Shown here: positions 28,435-38,583 of the stretch, one piece after another | Layout of the letters: the number at the start of each line of letters is the position of its first letter | Numbering within the stretch: the stretch's first letter is position 1 | DNA from: Mesorhizobium sp. NFR06 | Lineage (GTDB): Bacteria; Pseudomonadota; Alphaproteobacteria; Rhizobiales; Rhizobiaceae | Reading direction: 5' to 3' | Length of the DNA stretch: 64,000 nt | Assembly (NCBI RefSeq): GCF_900115245.1 | Contig: NZ_FOVT01000005.1 | Coordinates: 124,001-188,000 of the forward strand | Notes under the pieces: generated by a model | What the model saw: only the letters and a program-made list of their open reading frames with translations | What the model was told of the DNA's origin: nothing | Database searches by the model: none | Translations under genes and position numbers: made by a program

Positions 28435-29654
28435 CGGCCGCGGCCGCCGCGCTCGCCGAGACCGGCAGGGAAGGGCGTCGCACCGCGGTGCTGCTTGCCG
28501 CCGCGCAGGCGATCGTCGGTTCGGCCGCCCCGATCGCCATTTCGCTCGGCGCGCTTGCCGGTCAATATCTGCTTGGCCCCGACAAGTCGCTGGCGACGGC
28601 GCCGGTCACCGGTTTCAATCTCGGCGTGGCGCTTGGCGCCTTGCCGGCGGCCGCCCTCATTCGCCGGCTCGGTCACCGTGGCGGCTTCATGACCGGCACG
28701 ATCGTCACGGCGCTCGGCGGCCTGATCGCGACGCTGGCGCTCTTCCAGGCGAGCTTCTGGCTGTTTGCCCTCGGCCTCTGCGTCATCGGCGCCGGCGGCG
28801 CTTTCGTCCAGCAGTTCCGCTTCGCCGCCGCCGACAACGCGCCGCCCGAGTTCAAGGCGCGCGCCATCTCCTTCGTGCTGGCGGGCGGCATCATCACCGC
28901 CATACTCGGCCCACAGATCGTCATCTACACGCGCGAATTGCTGGCCCCGGTGATGTTCGCGGGATCCTTCGCCTCGATCCTGCCCCTGGCGGCGGTTGGC
29001 GCGCTCATCCTGTCTTTCCTGCGCGTTTCCTCGCGGACGAGCAGCGTCGCTGAAATCGCTGCAGGCGATGCCCGGCCGCTGGCCGAAATCGTCACCCAGC
29101 CGCGTTTCGTCGCCGCGCTGTTCTGCACCGTCGGCAGCTACGCGCTGATGAGCTTCGTCATGACGGGCGCGCCGCTCGCCATGGTCGGCTGCGGCTTGTC
29201 GGAAGACAATGCGACGCTTGGCATTTCCTGGCATGTCATGGCGATGTTCGGGCCAAGCTTCTTCACCGGTTCGCTGATCCATCGCTTCGGCGCCGCGCGG
29301 ATCGTCGCGACCGGCCTCGTCCTGCTTGTCGGCTGCGCCGCCGTGGCGCTTTCCGGCCTGGCGCTGTGGCAGTTCTGGACGGCGCTGATCCTGCTCGGGC
29401 TCGGTTGGAATTTCAGTTTCATCGGCGCCACCGCAATGGTTGCCGCGAGCTACCGGCCTTCCGAGAAGAGCAAGGTGCAGGGTTTCCACGACTTCGTCCT
29501 TTTCGGCTCCGTCGCATTCTCCTCGCTGATGTCGGGCGCGATCTACAATGCCTGGGGCTGGACCATGCTGAACTGGATCGTGTTCCCGGTCGTCCTGCTG
29601 TGTTTTGTCGCGCTCGGCACGCTGAAGCTGCCGGGCTTGCGCACCAGCAACTAA
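28431..29654 (+). CDS. MFS transporter
   Basis: A 407-residue major facilitator with about 12 TM helices. The loop after TM2 reads [13 protein letters not shown], a weak A-motif. The late segment [20 protein letters not shown] is typical of a clade of MFS proteins found next to nusB in rhizobia. The GTG start overlaps the nusB stop by four bases, so it is probably the last gene of the rib-nusB operon. Substrate unknown. Confidence 0.85.
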   Translation: MTAAAAALAETGREGRRTAVLLAAAQAIVGSAAPIAISLGALAGQYLLGPDKSLATAPVTGFNLGVALGALPAAALIRRLGHRGGFMTGTIVTALGGLIATLALFQASFWLFALGLCVIGAGGAFVQQFRFAAADNAPPEFKARAISFVLAGGIITAILGPQIVIYTRELLAPVMFAGSFASILPLAAVGALILSFLRVSSRTSSVAEIAAGDARPLAEIVTQPRFVAALFCTVGSYALMSFVMTGAPLAMVGCGLSEDNATLGISWHVMAMFGPSFFTGSLIHRFGAARIVATGLVLLVGCAAVALSGLALWQFWTALILLGLGWNFSFIGATAMVAASYRPSEKSKVQGFHDFVLFGSVAFSSLMSGAIYNAWGWTMLNWIVFPVVLLCFVALGTLKLPGLRTSN

Positions 29655-29812
29655 CATTACGCTGTCGGGACCGGCCCGGCACCTGCCGCGCGCGGGGAAC
29701 AAAATTATTGCGCGTGTCCCCCTAGCTATGAAACCGTATGCCCCGACTGGCCGTTGAAGCCGTGCTCATATGCGGCCACCGATTGATCGGTTCACAGCAA
29801 GGGATTTCCACA

Positions 29813-30724
29813 ATGTTTTCAATCAGAAAGCTCGCTTTCGCGACGATAGCGCTCGGCATCGTGACAGCTTCGGCGAATGCCGAGGTGGTGGTGTCTTCCA
29901 AGATCGACACGGAAGGCGGGGTGCTGGGCAACATCATCCAGTTGGTCCTCAACGCCAACAACATCAAGACGACGGACCGCATCCAGCTCGGCGCGACGCC
30001 CGTGGTGCGCAAGGCAATCACCGCCGGCGAGATCGACATCTATCCCGAATACACCGGCAATGCCGCCTTCTTCTTCCAGAAGGCCGATGACCCCGTCTGG
30101 AAGGATGCCGCCAAGGGCTATGAAACCGCCAAGAAGCTCGACTTTGACGCCAACAAGATCGTCTGGCTGTCGCCGTCGCCGGCCAACAACACCTGGGCGA
30201 TCGCGGTGCGCAAGGAAGTGGCGGACGAGAACAAGCTCGCCACGCTGTCGGACTTCGGCAAATATGTCGCCGGCGGCGGCAAGGTGGTGCTCGCCGCTTC
30301 CGCCGAGTTCGTCAATTCGGCAGCGGCGCTTCCCGCTTTCCAGACGACCTATGGCTTCACGCTGAAGCCCGACCAGCTGATCACGCTCTCCGGCGGCGAC
30401 ACCGCGGCCACCATCGCGGCGGCCGCCAACCAGACCAACGGCGCCAACGCCGCCATGGTCTACGGCACCGATGGCGGCATCCAGCCTTCCGGCCTCATCG
30501 TGCTCCAGGACGACAAGGGCGTGCAGCCGGTCTACCAGCCCGCGCCGATCATTCGCGAAGAGGTCCTCAAGCAGCATCCGGAAATCGAGGCGCTGTTGAA
30601 GCCGGTCTTTGCCAAGCTCGACCTCGTCACGCTGCAGGAGCTCAACGGCCGCGTCCAGCTGGGCGGCGAACCGGCGAAGGGCGTGGCGGAGGATTTCCTA
30701 AAGAAGAACGCCTTCTTGAAGTAA
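29813..30724 (+). CDS. ABC transporter substrate-binding protein, OsmF/YehZ-type (quaternary amine/osmolyte)
   Basis: A 303-residue periplasmic protein of the ProX/OpuAC-like fold. Signal peptide: KLAFATIALGIVTASANA. The mature protein has TEGGVLGNIIQLVLNANN and GEIDIYPEYTGNAAFF, the usual signature of glycine-betaine/choline-type receptors, then the domain-2 strand GKVVLAASAEFVNSAAALP. It forms an operon with two permeases and an ATPase downstream, the same set as E. coli yehZYXW. ATG 29813 is chosen because the signal peptide starts there. A 170-bp palindromic repeat follows before the permease gene. Confidence 0.88.
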   Translation: MFSIRKLAFATIALGIVTASANAEVVVSSKIDTEGGVLGNIIQLVLNANNIKTTDRIQLGATPVVRKAITAGEIDIYPEYTGNAAFFFQKADDPVWKDAAKGYETAKKLDFDANKIVWLSPSPANNTWAIAVRKEVADENKLATLSDFGKYVAGGGKVVLAASAEFVNSAAALPAFQTTYGFTLKPDQLITLSGGDTAATIAAAANQTNGANAAMVYGTDGGIQPSGLIVLQDDKGVQPVYQPAPIIREEVLKQHPEIEALLKPVFAKLDLVTLQELNGRVQLGGEPAKGVAEDFLKKNAFLK

Positions 30725-30754
30725 TAAGCCCAGCCTGAAAAGCGCGATGCCGGT

Positions 30755-30924
30755 GCGAGGCACCCCCCTCTGTCCTGCCGGACATCTCCCCCCAAAGGGG
30801 GGAGATTGGCAGCTGTTGCCTCGTGCCTTCTTCTCCACTCTAGGTGATTGGCGAAAGCGAGCGCGACATCTGATCTTCCCCCTAGAGGGGGAGATGGCCG
30901 GTAGGCCAGAGGGGGGCGCCTCGC
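30755..30924. repeat. 170-bp palindromic repeat element (rhizobial intergenic mosaic/REP type)
   Basis: The ends are inverted copies: GCGAGGCACCCCCCTCT (from 30755) and AGAGGGGGGCGCCTCGC (to 30924). Inside are CCGGACATCTCCCCCC and GGGGGAGATGGCCGG, again inverted, plus a local AAAGGGGGGAGATTGGC. Related sequence occurs after ppk2 and twice within the E2 gene. The element lies within the osmolyte transporter operon, where a strong RNA hairpin could lower permease expression relative to the binding protein. Confidence 0.85.
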
Positions 30925-30937
30925 GCAAGCCCGTATC

Positions 30938-32104
30938 ATGACCCTGCGCTTCGACAAGCTCGGCGTGGTCATCGCCGCGATCGTGGCCTACGCTGCCTTG
31001 GCGGCGCCCTTCGCCACGTTCCGCGCCAACCGCATCGTGCCCGGACAGGCGCGCCCGGTTCTCGAAGCGTTGCCGCCCGCGCTTGGCGTGCTTTTGCTGG
31101 CGATAGTGATGGCCGGCGCCATCATTGCGCTGCTCAGGACGCCGCTTGTTCTCAGGCTGGCCGCCAGCGTCGTGGCGCTGGTCGCTTTGGTGGTGCTGAT
31201 TGGCGTCGCCGGCAGTTTCCTGACACCCGCTGGCAACACCTTTGCCCGCGTCGCCCCGGCCTCCGGTTTCTGGCTGCTGATCTTTGCCTTCACATTGCTC
31301 CTGGCCGACGTGCTGACCCGGCTCAACCTGTCGCCCTGGGCGCGCGTTGGCGTTCTGGTCGTCGCAGCGCTCGCCATCGCCGCTCTGCTCGTCTCTGGAA
31401 GCTGGGACAGCCTTTCCATCCTCAAGGAATATGCCAGCCGCGCCGACAGTTTCTGGGCCGAAACTTCCAAGCACCTCACGCTGGCGCTTGGCTCGCTGGC
31501 CGGCGCGGTGGTCGTCGGCATTCCGCTCGGCATCCTTTGCCATCGCGTCGAGAACCTGCGGGCGGGGGTCCTCAATGTGCTCAACATCATCCAGACCATT
31601 CCGTCGATCGCGCTGTTCGGCCTGCTGATCGCCCCGCTTGGCTGGATCGCCGTCCACGTGCCTGGCGCCGCTGCGATCGGCATCAGGGGTATCGGCACCG
31701 CGCCGGCCTTTGTTGCGCTCTTCCTCTATTCGCTGCTGCCGGTGGTGGCCAATACCGTGGTCGGCCTTGCCGGCGTGCCACGCGCCGCCAACGACGCCGC
31801 GCGCGGCATGGGCATGACCGATCGCCAGCGCCTGTTCGATGTCGAGTTTCCGCTCGCCTTCCCGGTGATCCTGACCGGCATCCGCATCGTGCTGGTGCAG
31901 AACATCGGCCTTGCCACCATTGCCGCGCTGATCGGCGGCGGTGGCTTCGGCGTGTTTGTTTTTCAGGGTGTCGGCCAGACGGCGATGGATCTCGTGCTGC
32001 TCGGCGCGCTGCCCACCGTCGCGCTGGCCTTTGCAGCGGCGATCGTCCTCGACGCGGTCATCGAGATGACCGCCAACAAGCGCAGGGTAGTTGAAACGGC
32101 ATGA
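30938..32104 (+). CDS. ABC transporter permease, YehY-type
   Basis: A 388-residue permease. An N-terminal half of about five TM helices (unlike short ProW-type permeases) precedes the BPD_transp_1 domain at about residues 180-380. The EAA loop reads NDAARGMGMTDRQRLFDVEFPLAFPVI. The size and arrangement match YehY of the E. coli YehZYXW osmolyte importer. The stop overlaps the ATPase start (ATGA). Confidence 0.87.
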   Translation: MTLRFDKLGVVIAAIVAYAALAAPFATFRANRIVPGQARPVLEALPPALGVLLLAIVMAGAIIALLRTPLVLRLAASVVALVALVVLIGVAGSFLTPAGNTFARVAPASGFWLLIFAFTLLLADVLTRLNLSPWARVGVLVVAALAIAALLVSGSWDSLSILKEYASRADSFWAETSKHLTLALGSLAGAVVVGIPLGILCHRVENLRAGVLNVLNIIQTIPSIALFGLLIAPLGWIAVHVPGAAAIGIRGIGTAPAFVALFLYSLLPVVANTVVGLAGVPRAANDAARGMGMTDRQRLFDVEFPLAFPVILTGIRIVLVQNIGLATIAALIGGGGFGVFVFQGVGQTAMDLVLLGALPTVALAFAAAIVLDAVIEMTANKRRVVETA

Positions 32105-33039
32105 TCGAGATCGAAGGCATCACCAAGCGTTATGACGAGACGACTGTGGTCGACGATGTTTCGATGGTCATCGAACCTCGGACCATCGCCACCATCGTCG
32201 GCACATCAGGATCCGGCAAGACGACGCTGCTCAGGATGATCAATCGTCTGGTCGAGCCGAGCTCGGGTGTCATCAAGCTCGACGGCGCCGACAACCGATC
32301 CGTGCCCGGCTACCAGCTGCGGCGCAGTATCGGCTACGCGATCCAGGGGCACGGTCTGTTTCCACATCGCACGGTGGCGCAGAACATCGCCACCGTGCCG
32401 CTGCTGCTCGGTTGGGACAGGGATCGCATCAAGGCGCGTGTCGACGAGCTGATGACGCTCTACCAGCTCGATCCCCAGGCTTATGGTCCGCGCTACCCGC
32501 ATGAGCTTTCCGGCGGGCAGCAGCAGCGCGTCGGCGTCGCCCGCGCGCTTGCCGCCGAGCCCAATGTGCTATTGATGGACGAACCCTTCGGCGCGCTCGA
32601 CCCGATCATCCGCACCAAGGCGCAGGAGGACTTGCTGGCGATCCAGAGGCGCTTCGGCACCACGATCATCCTCGTCACCCACGACATGGAAGAGGCGGTG
32701 CATATGGGCGACAAGATCGCGGTCATGGACGCCGGCAAGCTGGTGCAATACGCAAAGCCGGCGGAGATCCTGGCCAGGCCGGCGAGCGGCTTCGTCGAGA
32801 CATTGGTCGGCGCCAGCGAAAGGCCGTTCCGGCTGCTGTCGCTCGGCCACGTGCGCGATGTCGTGGAGCCGGGCGGCGCCGAGGGCGAGGCTATCCCAGG
32901 CGACGCAACGCAGCGCGACGCGCTGGCCGAGCTTCTGTGGTCGGGCCGCCCTGCGCTGCCTGTGAAAGACGCCGATGGCAAGCAACTCGGCCGCATCACC
33001 GTCGAAGGGCTGGTGAAACGCGCGGCGAGGCCGCAATGA
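32101..33039 (+). CDS. ABC transporter ATP-binding protein, YehX/OpuCA-type
   Basis: 312 residues. Walker A is GTSGSGKTTLL, the signature motif is LSGGQQQRVGVARALA, and Walker B is LLMDEPFGALD, with the switch His in LVTHDMEEAVHM. The C-terminal extension (about residues 245-312) is a degenerate accessory domain with a single CBS-like piece (LWSGRPALPVKDADGKQLG), where OpuCA-type ATPases sense ionic strength. Overlaps both neighbours by four bases. Confidence 0.92.
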   Translation: MIEIEGITKRYDETTVVDDVSMVIEPRTIATIVGTSGSGKTTLLRMINRLVEPSSGVIKLDGADNRSVPGYQLRRSIGYAIQGHGLFPHRTVAQNIATVPLLLGWDRDRIKARVDELMTLYQLDPQAYGPRYPHELSGGQQQRVGVARALAAEPNVLLMDEPFGALDPIIRTKAQEDLLAIQRRFGTTIILVTHDMEEAVHMGDKIAVMDAGKLVQYAKPAEILARPASGFVETLVGASERPFRLLSLGHVRDVVEPGGAEGEAIPGDATQRDALAELLWSGRPALPVKDADGKQLGRITVEGLVKRAARPQ

Positions 33040-33785
33040 AGGTCTGGCTGCCCGCGCTGCTAAGGCTGGCCGTGCTGGTGCTGCTGGTGGTCTTCATCAC
33101 CAGCCCCAACTGGTTCGAGCCGCTGCTGAGACCCCTGACCGAGAACGGCGCGCCGGCGATCTACAATCAGGGCAGCCTGCTGGCGCTAACGCTGCAGCAT
33201 CTGCGGACCGTGCTGGTCGCGACGCTGGCGGCGACGATCGTCGCGGTGGCGCTCGCCATCCTGGTCACAAGACCGGCCGGCGCCGAGTTCCTGCCTTTGT
33301 CGCGCAGCCTGGTCAATATTGGCCAGACCTTTCCACCCGTGGCGGTGCTGGCGCTCGCCGTGCCGGCGGTCGGTTTCGGCGAGAAGCCGACGCTGATCGC
33401 GCTCTTCCTGTACGGGCTGCTGCCGATCTTCGAGAATGCCTTGACGGCGCTCACCACGCTGCCCGGCAACGTGATGGAAGCGGCGCGCGGCGCCGGCATG
33501 ACCGGCTGGCAGCGGCTGATGAAGGTCGAGCTGCCGCTCAGCGCCCCGGTGATCCTCGGCGGCATCCGGCTTTCGGTCGTCATCAGCCTCGCCACCGCAA
33601 CCATCGGATCGACGGTTGCAGCCAAGACATTGGGCGAGGTGATCATCGCCGGTCTGATCTCGAACAACCTTGCCTTTGTTCTGCAGGGCGGCCTGATCGT
33701 CGCCGCGCTTGCGGTGCTGATCTATGACGGCCTGTCGGCGATCGAACGCTACGCCGCTCGCCGGATGGGGCAGGGGACGGAATAG
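33036..33785 (+). CDS. ABC transporter permease, YehW-type
   Basis: 249 residues, about six TM helices, with the EAA loop in MEAARGAGMTGWQRLMKVELPL. It pairs with the longer YehY-like permease to complete an osmolyte/betaine importer. Start ATG 33036 overlaps the ATPase stop (ATGA). End of the operon. Confidence 0.9.
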   Translation: MKVWLPALLRLAVLVLLVVFITSPNWFEPLLRPLTENGAPAIYNQGSLLALTLQHLRTVLVATLAATIVAVALAILVTRPAGAEFLPLSRSLVNIGQTFPPVAVLALAVPAVGFGEKPTLIALFLYGLLPIFENALTALTTLPGNVMEAARGAGMTGWQRLMKVELPLSAPVILGGIRLSVVISLATATIGSTVAAKTLGEVIIAGLISNNLAFVLQGGLIVAALAVLIYDGLSAIERYAARRMGQGTE

Positions 33786-33901
33786 TTCTGCGGATGATGC
33801 CCCTGCGTCATTTTCAATCGATCTAATTCCAGGTCTGCGCGGGCGCCGCTGTTGCCGACTCCGTCTTTCGGGTGAAAGCAGGGCAAAAACCGAACAATAT
33901 C

Positions 33902-33931
33902 TTGACGTTCCGAACCCTGTTTCGCATACAC
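33902..33931 (+). promoter_or_regulatory. Possible sigma-70 promoter of hppA
   Basis: CTTGACG (-35, TTGACG at 33902-33907) followed after about 17 bp by CATACA (33925-33930). The -35 box fits the alphaproteobacterial consensus; the -10 is weak. It lies about 100 bp upstream of hppA. Confidence 0.35.
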
Positions 33932-34030
33932 GCCAGCGAAGGGGCGAATTCCGACTGCCGGCAATTCGTCTCCCGTTCCAACGGCCCAGGGAGGGGTTCT
34001 TTTGGGCCAACAATCGAGGAAAATCCGGCA

Positions 34031-36172
34031 ATGACCATCATTACCGCCGTCATCGCCTGCGGCTTGCTGTCAGTTCTGTACGCCATCTGGGCGACACGTT
34101 CGGTCCTTGCGTCCGATCAGGGCAGTCAGCGCATGCAGGAAATCTCCGCCGCCATCCGCGAGGGTGCGCAGGCCTATCTGGCGCGCCAGTACACGACCAT
34201 CGCCATCGTCGGCATCGTCGTGCTTCTGCTTGCCTGGTGGCTGCTCTCCATCACCTCCGCGATCGGTTTCCTGATCGGCGCCGTGCTTTCGGGCTCCGCC
34301 GGCTTCATCGGCATGCATGTCTCGGTGCGCGCCAATGTGCGAACCGCGCAGGCCGCGTCGAACAGCCTCGCCGCCGGCCTCGACATAGCCTTCAAGTCCG
34401 GCGCCATCACCGGCCTGCTGGTCGCAGGTCTCGCACTGCTCGGCGTCTCGATCTACTACGCCATCCTGACCGGCCCGATGGGCCTGCAACCGAATGACCG
34501 CGTCGTCATCGACGCGCTGGTTTCGCTCGGTTTCGGCGCTTCGCTGATCTCGATCTTCGCCCGTCTCGGCGGCGGCATCTTCACCAAAGGCGCCGACGTC
34601 GGCGGCGACCTCGTCGGCAAAGTCGAGGCAGGCATACCGGAAGACGATCCGCGCAATCCGGCCACGATCGCCGACAATGTCGGCGACAATGTCGGCGACT
34701 GCGCCGGCATGGCCGCCGACCTTTTCGAGACCTACGCGGTGACCGTCGTCGCCACCATGGTTCTGGCCTCCATCTTCTTCGGCGGTACGGCCGTGCTGGG
34801 CGCGGCGATGCTCTATCCGCTGGCCATTTGCGGAGCCTGCATCCTGACCTCGATCGTCGGCACCTTCTTCGTCAAGCTTGGTTCCAACGGCTCGATCATG
34901 GGCGCGCTCTACAAGGGCCTGATCGTCACCGGCCTGCTGTCGATCGTCGGTCTCGGCTTCGCCACCTCGGCCACGGTCGGCTGGGGCGAGGTCGGCACTG
35001 TCGCCGGCATGGCGGTCACCGGCAAGAACCTGTTCATCTGCGGCCTGATCGGCTTGGCTGTGACCGGTCTCATCGTGGTGATCACCGAATACTACACCGG
35101 CACCAACAAACGCCCGGTGAACTCGATCGCGCAGGCTTCGGTGACCGGCCATGGCACCAACGTCATCCAGGGCCTCGCGGTCTCGCTGGAATCGACCGCG
35201 CTGCCGGCGATCGTCATCGTCGGCGGCATCATCGCCACCTACCAGCTCGGCGGCTTGTTCGGCACGGCGATCGCCGTCACCACGATGCTTGGCCTTGCCG
35301 GTATGATAGTGGCGCTCGACGCCTTTGGTCCGGTTACCGACAACGCCGGCGGCATAGCCGAAATGGCTGGCCTGCCCAAGGAAGTGCGGCACTCCACCGA
35401 TGCGCTCGACGCTGTCGGCAACACCACCAAGGCGGTCACCAAGGGCTATGCCATCGGCTCCGCCGGCCTGGGCGCCCTGGTGCTGTTCGCGGCCTACTCG
35501 AACGACCTGAAGTTCTTTGCCGCCAACGGCGACAAGTTCCCTTACTTCCAAGGCATGGGCGAGGTCTCCTTCGACCTCTCCAACCCTTATGTCGTCGCCG
35601 GCCTGATCTTCGGCGGCCTGATCCCCTATCTCTTCGGCGGCATCGCCATGACGGCCGTCGGCCGCGCGGCCGGCTCGATTGTCGAAGAGGTACGCAGGCA
35701 GTTCCGGGAAGACCCGGGCATCATGGCCGGCACCTCGAAGCCGAACTACGCGCGTGCGGTTGACCTGCTGACCAAGGCTGCGATCCGCGAAATGATCATC
35801 CCGTCGCTGCTCCCGGTGCTGGCGCCGCTCGTCGTCTATTTCGGCGTGCTTCTGATCTCGGGCTCGAAGGCCTCGGCCTTCGCGGCGCTCGGCGCCTCGC
35901 TGCTCGGCGTCATCGTCAACGGCCTCTTCGTCGCCATCTCGATGACCTCCGGCGGCGGCGCCTGGGACAACGCCAAGAAGTCGTTCGAGGACGGCTTCAC
36001 CGACAAGGACGGCGTCAAGCACCTGAAGGGCTCCGAGGCGCACAAGGCCTCGGTCACCGGCGACACCGTCGGCGATCCCTACAAGGATACCGCTGGCCCG
36101 GCCGTCAACCCGGCGATCAAGATCACCAACATCGTGGCGCTGCTTCTGCTTGCCGTGCTCGCGCACGGCTGA
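34031..36172 (+). CDS. hppA: K+-independent membrane H+-translocating pyrophosphatase
   Basis: 713 residues with about 16 TM helices. It hydrolyses pyrophosphate and pumps protons. The substrate-binding loop is [18 protein letters not shown], followed by the Asp-rich [20 protein letters not shown]. The K+-dependence determinant is Lys467 in [11 protein letters not shown]+-dependent enzymes have Ala there, so this one is predicted to be K+-independent. A second acidic site lies at about residues 649-655 ([12 protein letters not shown]). Strong terminator after the gene. Confidence 0.96.
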   Translation: MTIITAVIACGLLSVLYAIWATRSVLASDQGSQRMQEISAAIREGAQAYLARQYTTIAIVGIVVLLLAWWLLSITSAIGFLIGAVLSGSAGFIGMHVSVRANVRTAQAASNSLAAGLDIAFKSGAITGLLVAGLALLGVSIYYAILTGPMGLQPNDRVVIDALVSLGFGASLISIFARLGGGIFTKGADVGGDLVGKVEAGIPEDDPRNPATIADNVGDNVGDCAGMAADLFETYAVTVVATMVLASIFFGGTAVLGAAMLYPLAICGACILTSIVGTFFVKLGSNGSIMGALYKGLIVTGLLSIVGLGFATSATVGWGEVGTVAGMAVTGKNLFICGLIGLAVTGLIVVITEYYTGTNKRPVNSIAQASVTGHGTNVIQGLAVSLESTALPAIVIVGGIIATYQLGGLFGTAIAVTTMLGLAGMIVALDAFGPVTDNAGGIAEMAGLPKEVRHSTDALDAVGNTTKAVTKGYAIGSAGLGALVLFAAYSNDLKFFAANGDKFPYFQGMGEVSFDLSNPYVVAGLIFGGLIPYLFGGIAMTAVGRAAGSIVEEVRRQFREDPGIMAGTSKPNYARAVDLLTKAAIREMIIPSLLPVLAPLVVYFGVLLISGSKASAFAALGASLLGVIVNGLFVAISMTSGGGAWDNAKKSFEDGFTDKDGVKHLKGSEAHKASVTGDTVGDPYKDTAGPAVNPAIKITNIVALLLLAVLAHG

Positions 36173-36192
36173 TCGCGGCGGCTATTCCAGGA

Positions 36193-36229
36193 CAAAGCCC
36201 GCGGGAGCGATCCCGCGGGCTTTGTTTTT
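36193..36229 (+). terminator. Rho-independent terminator after hppA
   Basis: 14-bp perfect stem CAAAGCCCGCGGGA (36193-36206) / TCCCGCGGGCTTTG (36211-36224) with a GCGA tetraloop and a following T5 run. It could also serve, weakly, the convergent glycosyltransferase gene. Confidence 0.95.
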
Positions 36230-36269
36230 CGCCATGACATCCTTCATGCATTCCGCATCCCAGCGGTAC

Positions 36270-37259
36270 TCAGCTCGCTTCCGGTTTTTCGCTGCCATGG
36301 CGATAGCGGGCCAGCAACTCAGCGGCGTCCGGTTCTCGCTCGGGCATTGGCGGCAAGCCGCGTCTCTGGCGCAGCATGACAATGAAGGCACCGCGGCGAT
36401 ATTGGCGGCGGAAGGAACGCGCCCGCGGATGTATGCCAAGGATAGCCAGAAGCCTGCGTTTGAGGTAGCGCGAGCGCTTGAGGGGAGTAGGTTCCTCGGC
36501 GTTGTCGAGAATCTTGACGCGCAACGCGTCTGGCGCGTTCATCGCGTCCATCAGTTCTTCCTGCTCGCGCGCCGAGTCTCGCGCATAGCTGCCTTCGCGC
36601 TTGCCCGAATGCAGCATGAGCACGGTCAGATGCGGCATCGTTGCGATCACCGCGCCCTTGCGCCAGGCACGGAACAGCCAGTCCTGGGAACTCTCGCAGA
36701 CGCACCGGCTGGCCGGGCGCCATGGCCCAAGCCTTGGCAGTGACGTCCGTCGGATCATTTGCGCCGAGCCAAATCCGACTGTGATGACGGGGTCATAGAA
36801 GCCGCCCAGTCCCATCCCGAGGATCATATTCCTGGTACCATTGCTCGCGGCCGACTCGATGACCGCACCCCTGGCGATCACCACATCGGCTCCGGTGGCG
36901 TCGATCCAGCCGCTCATGGATGCCAGATGATCCGGAAACCAGAGGTCGTCATGGTTCAATATGGCAACGAAACGGCCGCGTGCTCTGGCAAAGCCGATAT
37001 TGTTCGGCCCCGATTGCTCGCCGAAGTTCACGGGAAGATCGATATAGGAGATGCGGGCATCGTCGAAGGCGGCTACCGTGGCCGCGGTGTCCGACCGGCA
37101 CGCGTCGCCGATGACGATGGCTTCCCAGTCCTGCAGGGTCTGACCCACGAGGCTCTTCAATGTTTGATGCAGGACCGCCGGACGATTGTGCGTCGCTATG
37201 ACGACCGAGACCAGCGGTTCGATCGGTCCACTTGGCGCGCGCTGGCCAGCCCGTTCCAC
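36270..37259 (-). CDS. Family 2 glycosyltransferase
   Basis: A 329-residue GT-A glycosyltransferase. The nucleotide-binding start is PLVSVVIATHNRPAVLHQTL, the metal-binding motif is LNHDDLWFPDH (Asp104-Asp105), and an acceptor-side WLFRAWRKGA follows. The C-terminal 60 residues are very basic (RSRYLKRRLL, RSFRRQYRRG), suggesting membrane association. A GTG start at 37259 lies one base after the stop of the upstream cupin/epimerase gene; an earlier start would overlap that gene heavily. Probably a surface polysaccharide gene pair. Confidence 0.82.
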   Translation of the reverse strand: MERAGQRAPSGPIEPLVSVVIATHNRPAVLHQTLKSLVGQTLQDWEAIVIGDACRSDTAATVAAFDDARISYIDLPVNFGEQSGPNNIGFARARGRFVAILNHDDLWFPDHLASMSGWIDATGADVVIARGAVIESAASNGTRNMILGMGLGGFYDPVITVGFGSAQMIRRTSLPRLGPWRPASRCVCESSQDWLFRAWRKGAVIATMPHLTVLMLHSGKREGSYARDSAREQEELMDAMNAPDALRVKILDNAEEPTPLKRSRYLKRRLLAILGIHPRARSFRRQYRRGAFIVMLRQRRGLPPMPEREPDAAELLARYRHGSEKPEAS

Positions 37260-37260
37260 G

Positions 37261-37806
37261 CTACACCAGCTTGTAGGGGATGTGTTCGGTATCGGGCGGC
37301 AGTCGCCAGTGATCGGGCGCGTCATAGGCGTAGGCCTTGTCGACGAGATTGAGCAGCAAAGCGGTCTCCGGCCCGAGCGAGACGACGCCGTGCCAGATGC
37401 CGGGCGGAATGATGACGATGGCGGGCCTGAGCGCCCCGACGATCTTGTGCCAGACCGCGCCGAATGTCGGTGAGGCCTTGCGGCCGTCGAACAGCGAAAT
37501 CCGCACGCTACCTATCGAGCAAAAAAGCCGGTCGGTTGTGACGCCGTGAGCATGCCATCCCGTCACCGCGCCGGGATACAGAGTGCGCTGGAAGACCTGC
37601 CCGACGGGAAGGCTGTCCAGACCCCATTCTTCGCGAAAGACCTCGGTGAGATAACCGGTCGAAGTCGCGACAGATCTGATTTCCTTGAACGTGACGCCAT
37701 CGATCGTCGGCGTGTCGGCGACAAGCCAGTCGGCTGTCACGGTCTGCCGGTCGGGCGTGCCCGTCGCAATCCAGCCTTGCGGCACAGTACGATCGTTATC
37801 GCTCAT
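37261..37806 (-). CDS. Cupin-fold dTDP-4-dehydrorhamnose 3,5-epimerase-like protein
   Basis: 181 residues with a double-stranded beta-helix. GVTFKEIRSVATSTGYLTEVF and QRTLYPGAVTGWHAHGVTTD resemble the RmlC opening and its catalytic His. The later IIPPGIWHGVVSLGPETALL and the closing DAPDHWRLPPDTEHIPY also follow RmlC-like proteins. It may epimerise a nucleotide sugar or bind a sugar only. ATG 37806 is preceded by a GGGGGGG stretch. Forms a tight two-gene unit with the GT2 gene. Confidence 0.8.
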   Translation of the reverse strand: MSDNDRTVPQGWIATGTPDRQTVTADWLVADTPTIDGVTFKEIRSVATSTGYLTEVFREEWGLDSLPVGQVFQRTLYPGAVTGWHAHGVTTDRLFCSIGSVRISLFDGRKASPTFGAVWHKIVGALRPAIVIIPPGIWHGVVSLGPETALLLNLVDKAYAYDAPDHWRLPPDTEHIPYKLV

Positions 37807-37944
37807 ATCCAGCCCCCCCGCAAATCGCGCAACGTCATACGGGGCCGCACGAGCATAAGCAAGCGAGCGGTTTGCCGCCTGCCGGCAAGAAAAGACCCGC
37901 CAACTGACGGGTCCTTGCAAATCCAGCTTGCCGGGCGAGCGAAC

Positions 37945-38472
37945 TCAGGGCGTGCCGCCGCCGCCGCCCGGGATGCCTGGGGCCAACTTCGCCGCGCCAT
38001 TGATGACCTGGCTGAGGAAGTTCTGGTCCTTGCCGCCGGTCGGCGTGGTCCTCGAGATGAAGTCGAAGATCTTGCCGTCCTTGAGCCCGTAATTGGCGAT
38101 CTGGGTGACGCGGCCGTCGGCGCCGAAATAGACCGCCAGCACATGCTGGTCGATGATGTGAGGGTTGTCGAAGGCGACGTAGCGCTTGCGCGTCTGCGAG
38201 ATGTAGTAGAAGGCCTCGTTGTCGAAGGTAGCCGTCGTCGACGGCGTGCCAAGCGCCAAAAGCACTTGTTCGCGGCTCGATCCGACCGGCACCGAATCGA
38301 TCGCCTGCTGGTCGATGACGTAGCCTTTCGTCAGGGTCTCGCTTGGATGGAGATCACCGAACATCTTGGACGAGTTGCAGGCGGAAAGCGCTGATACCAG
38401 CACCAGCAGCGAGGCCACGCCCACTGGGGCGGGCGCAAAGAACGACTTGAATTTCAGCGCACCCAACAACAC
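37945..38472 (-). CDS. bamE: Outer membrane protein assembly factor BamE
   Basis: About 175-residue SmpA/OmlA-family lipoprotein. The signal peptide ends with the lipobox LSAC (Cys32 counting from the GTG), so the protein is anchored in the outer membrane. The BamE core contains IDSVPVGSSREQVLLALGTPS and AVYFGADGRVTQIANYGL. It is an accessory of the BAM complex. The GTG at 38472 (or TTG at 38469) follows GATGGAG; the annotated frame is open to 38559, but that part is not a signal peptide. Divergent from the cytochrome chaperone gene. Confidence 0.9.
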   Translation of the reverse strand: MLLGALKFKSFFAPAPVGVASLLVLVSALSACNSSKMFGDLHPSETLTKGYVIDQQAIDSVPVGSSREQVLLALGTPSTTATFDNEAFYYISQTRKRYVAFDNPHIIDQHVLAVYFGADGRVTQIANYGLKDGKIFDFISRTTPTGGKDQNFLSQVINGAAKLAPGIPGGGGGTP

Positions 38473-38583
38473 TTCTCCATCATATCCCCGCAACTTGCGC
38501 TGGGCCGCAAAACCGGTAAACCAGCTTGCATGCCGATGCAACAAGGCCAAATCAAACAACAGGTCCCCGGGAGACCGCCCTCA

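Noticed and set aside
34070..36166. 698-codon open frame antisense to hppA
   Set aside because: It is a reading-frame shadow caused by the high-GC third-position bias of hppA; the product is a low-complexity D/G/R/A-rich sequence with no family features.
38473..38559. BamE start at 38559
   Set aside because: The extra 29 residues precede the lipoprotein signal peptide and have no family similarity; GTG 38472 has a GGAG site.
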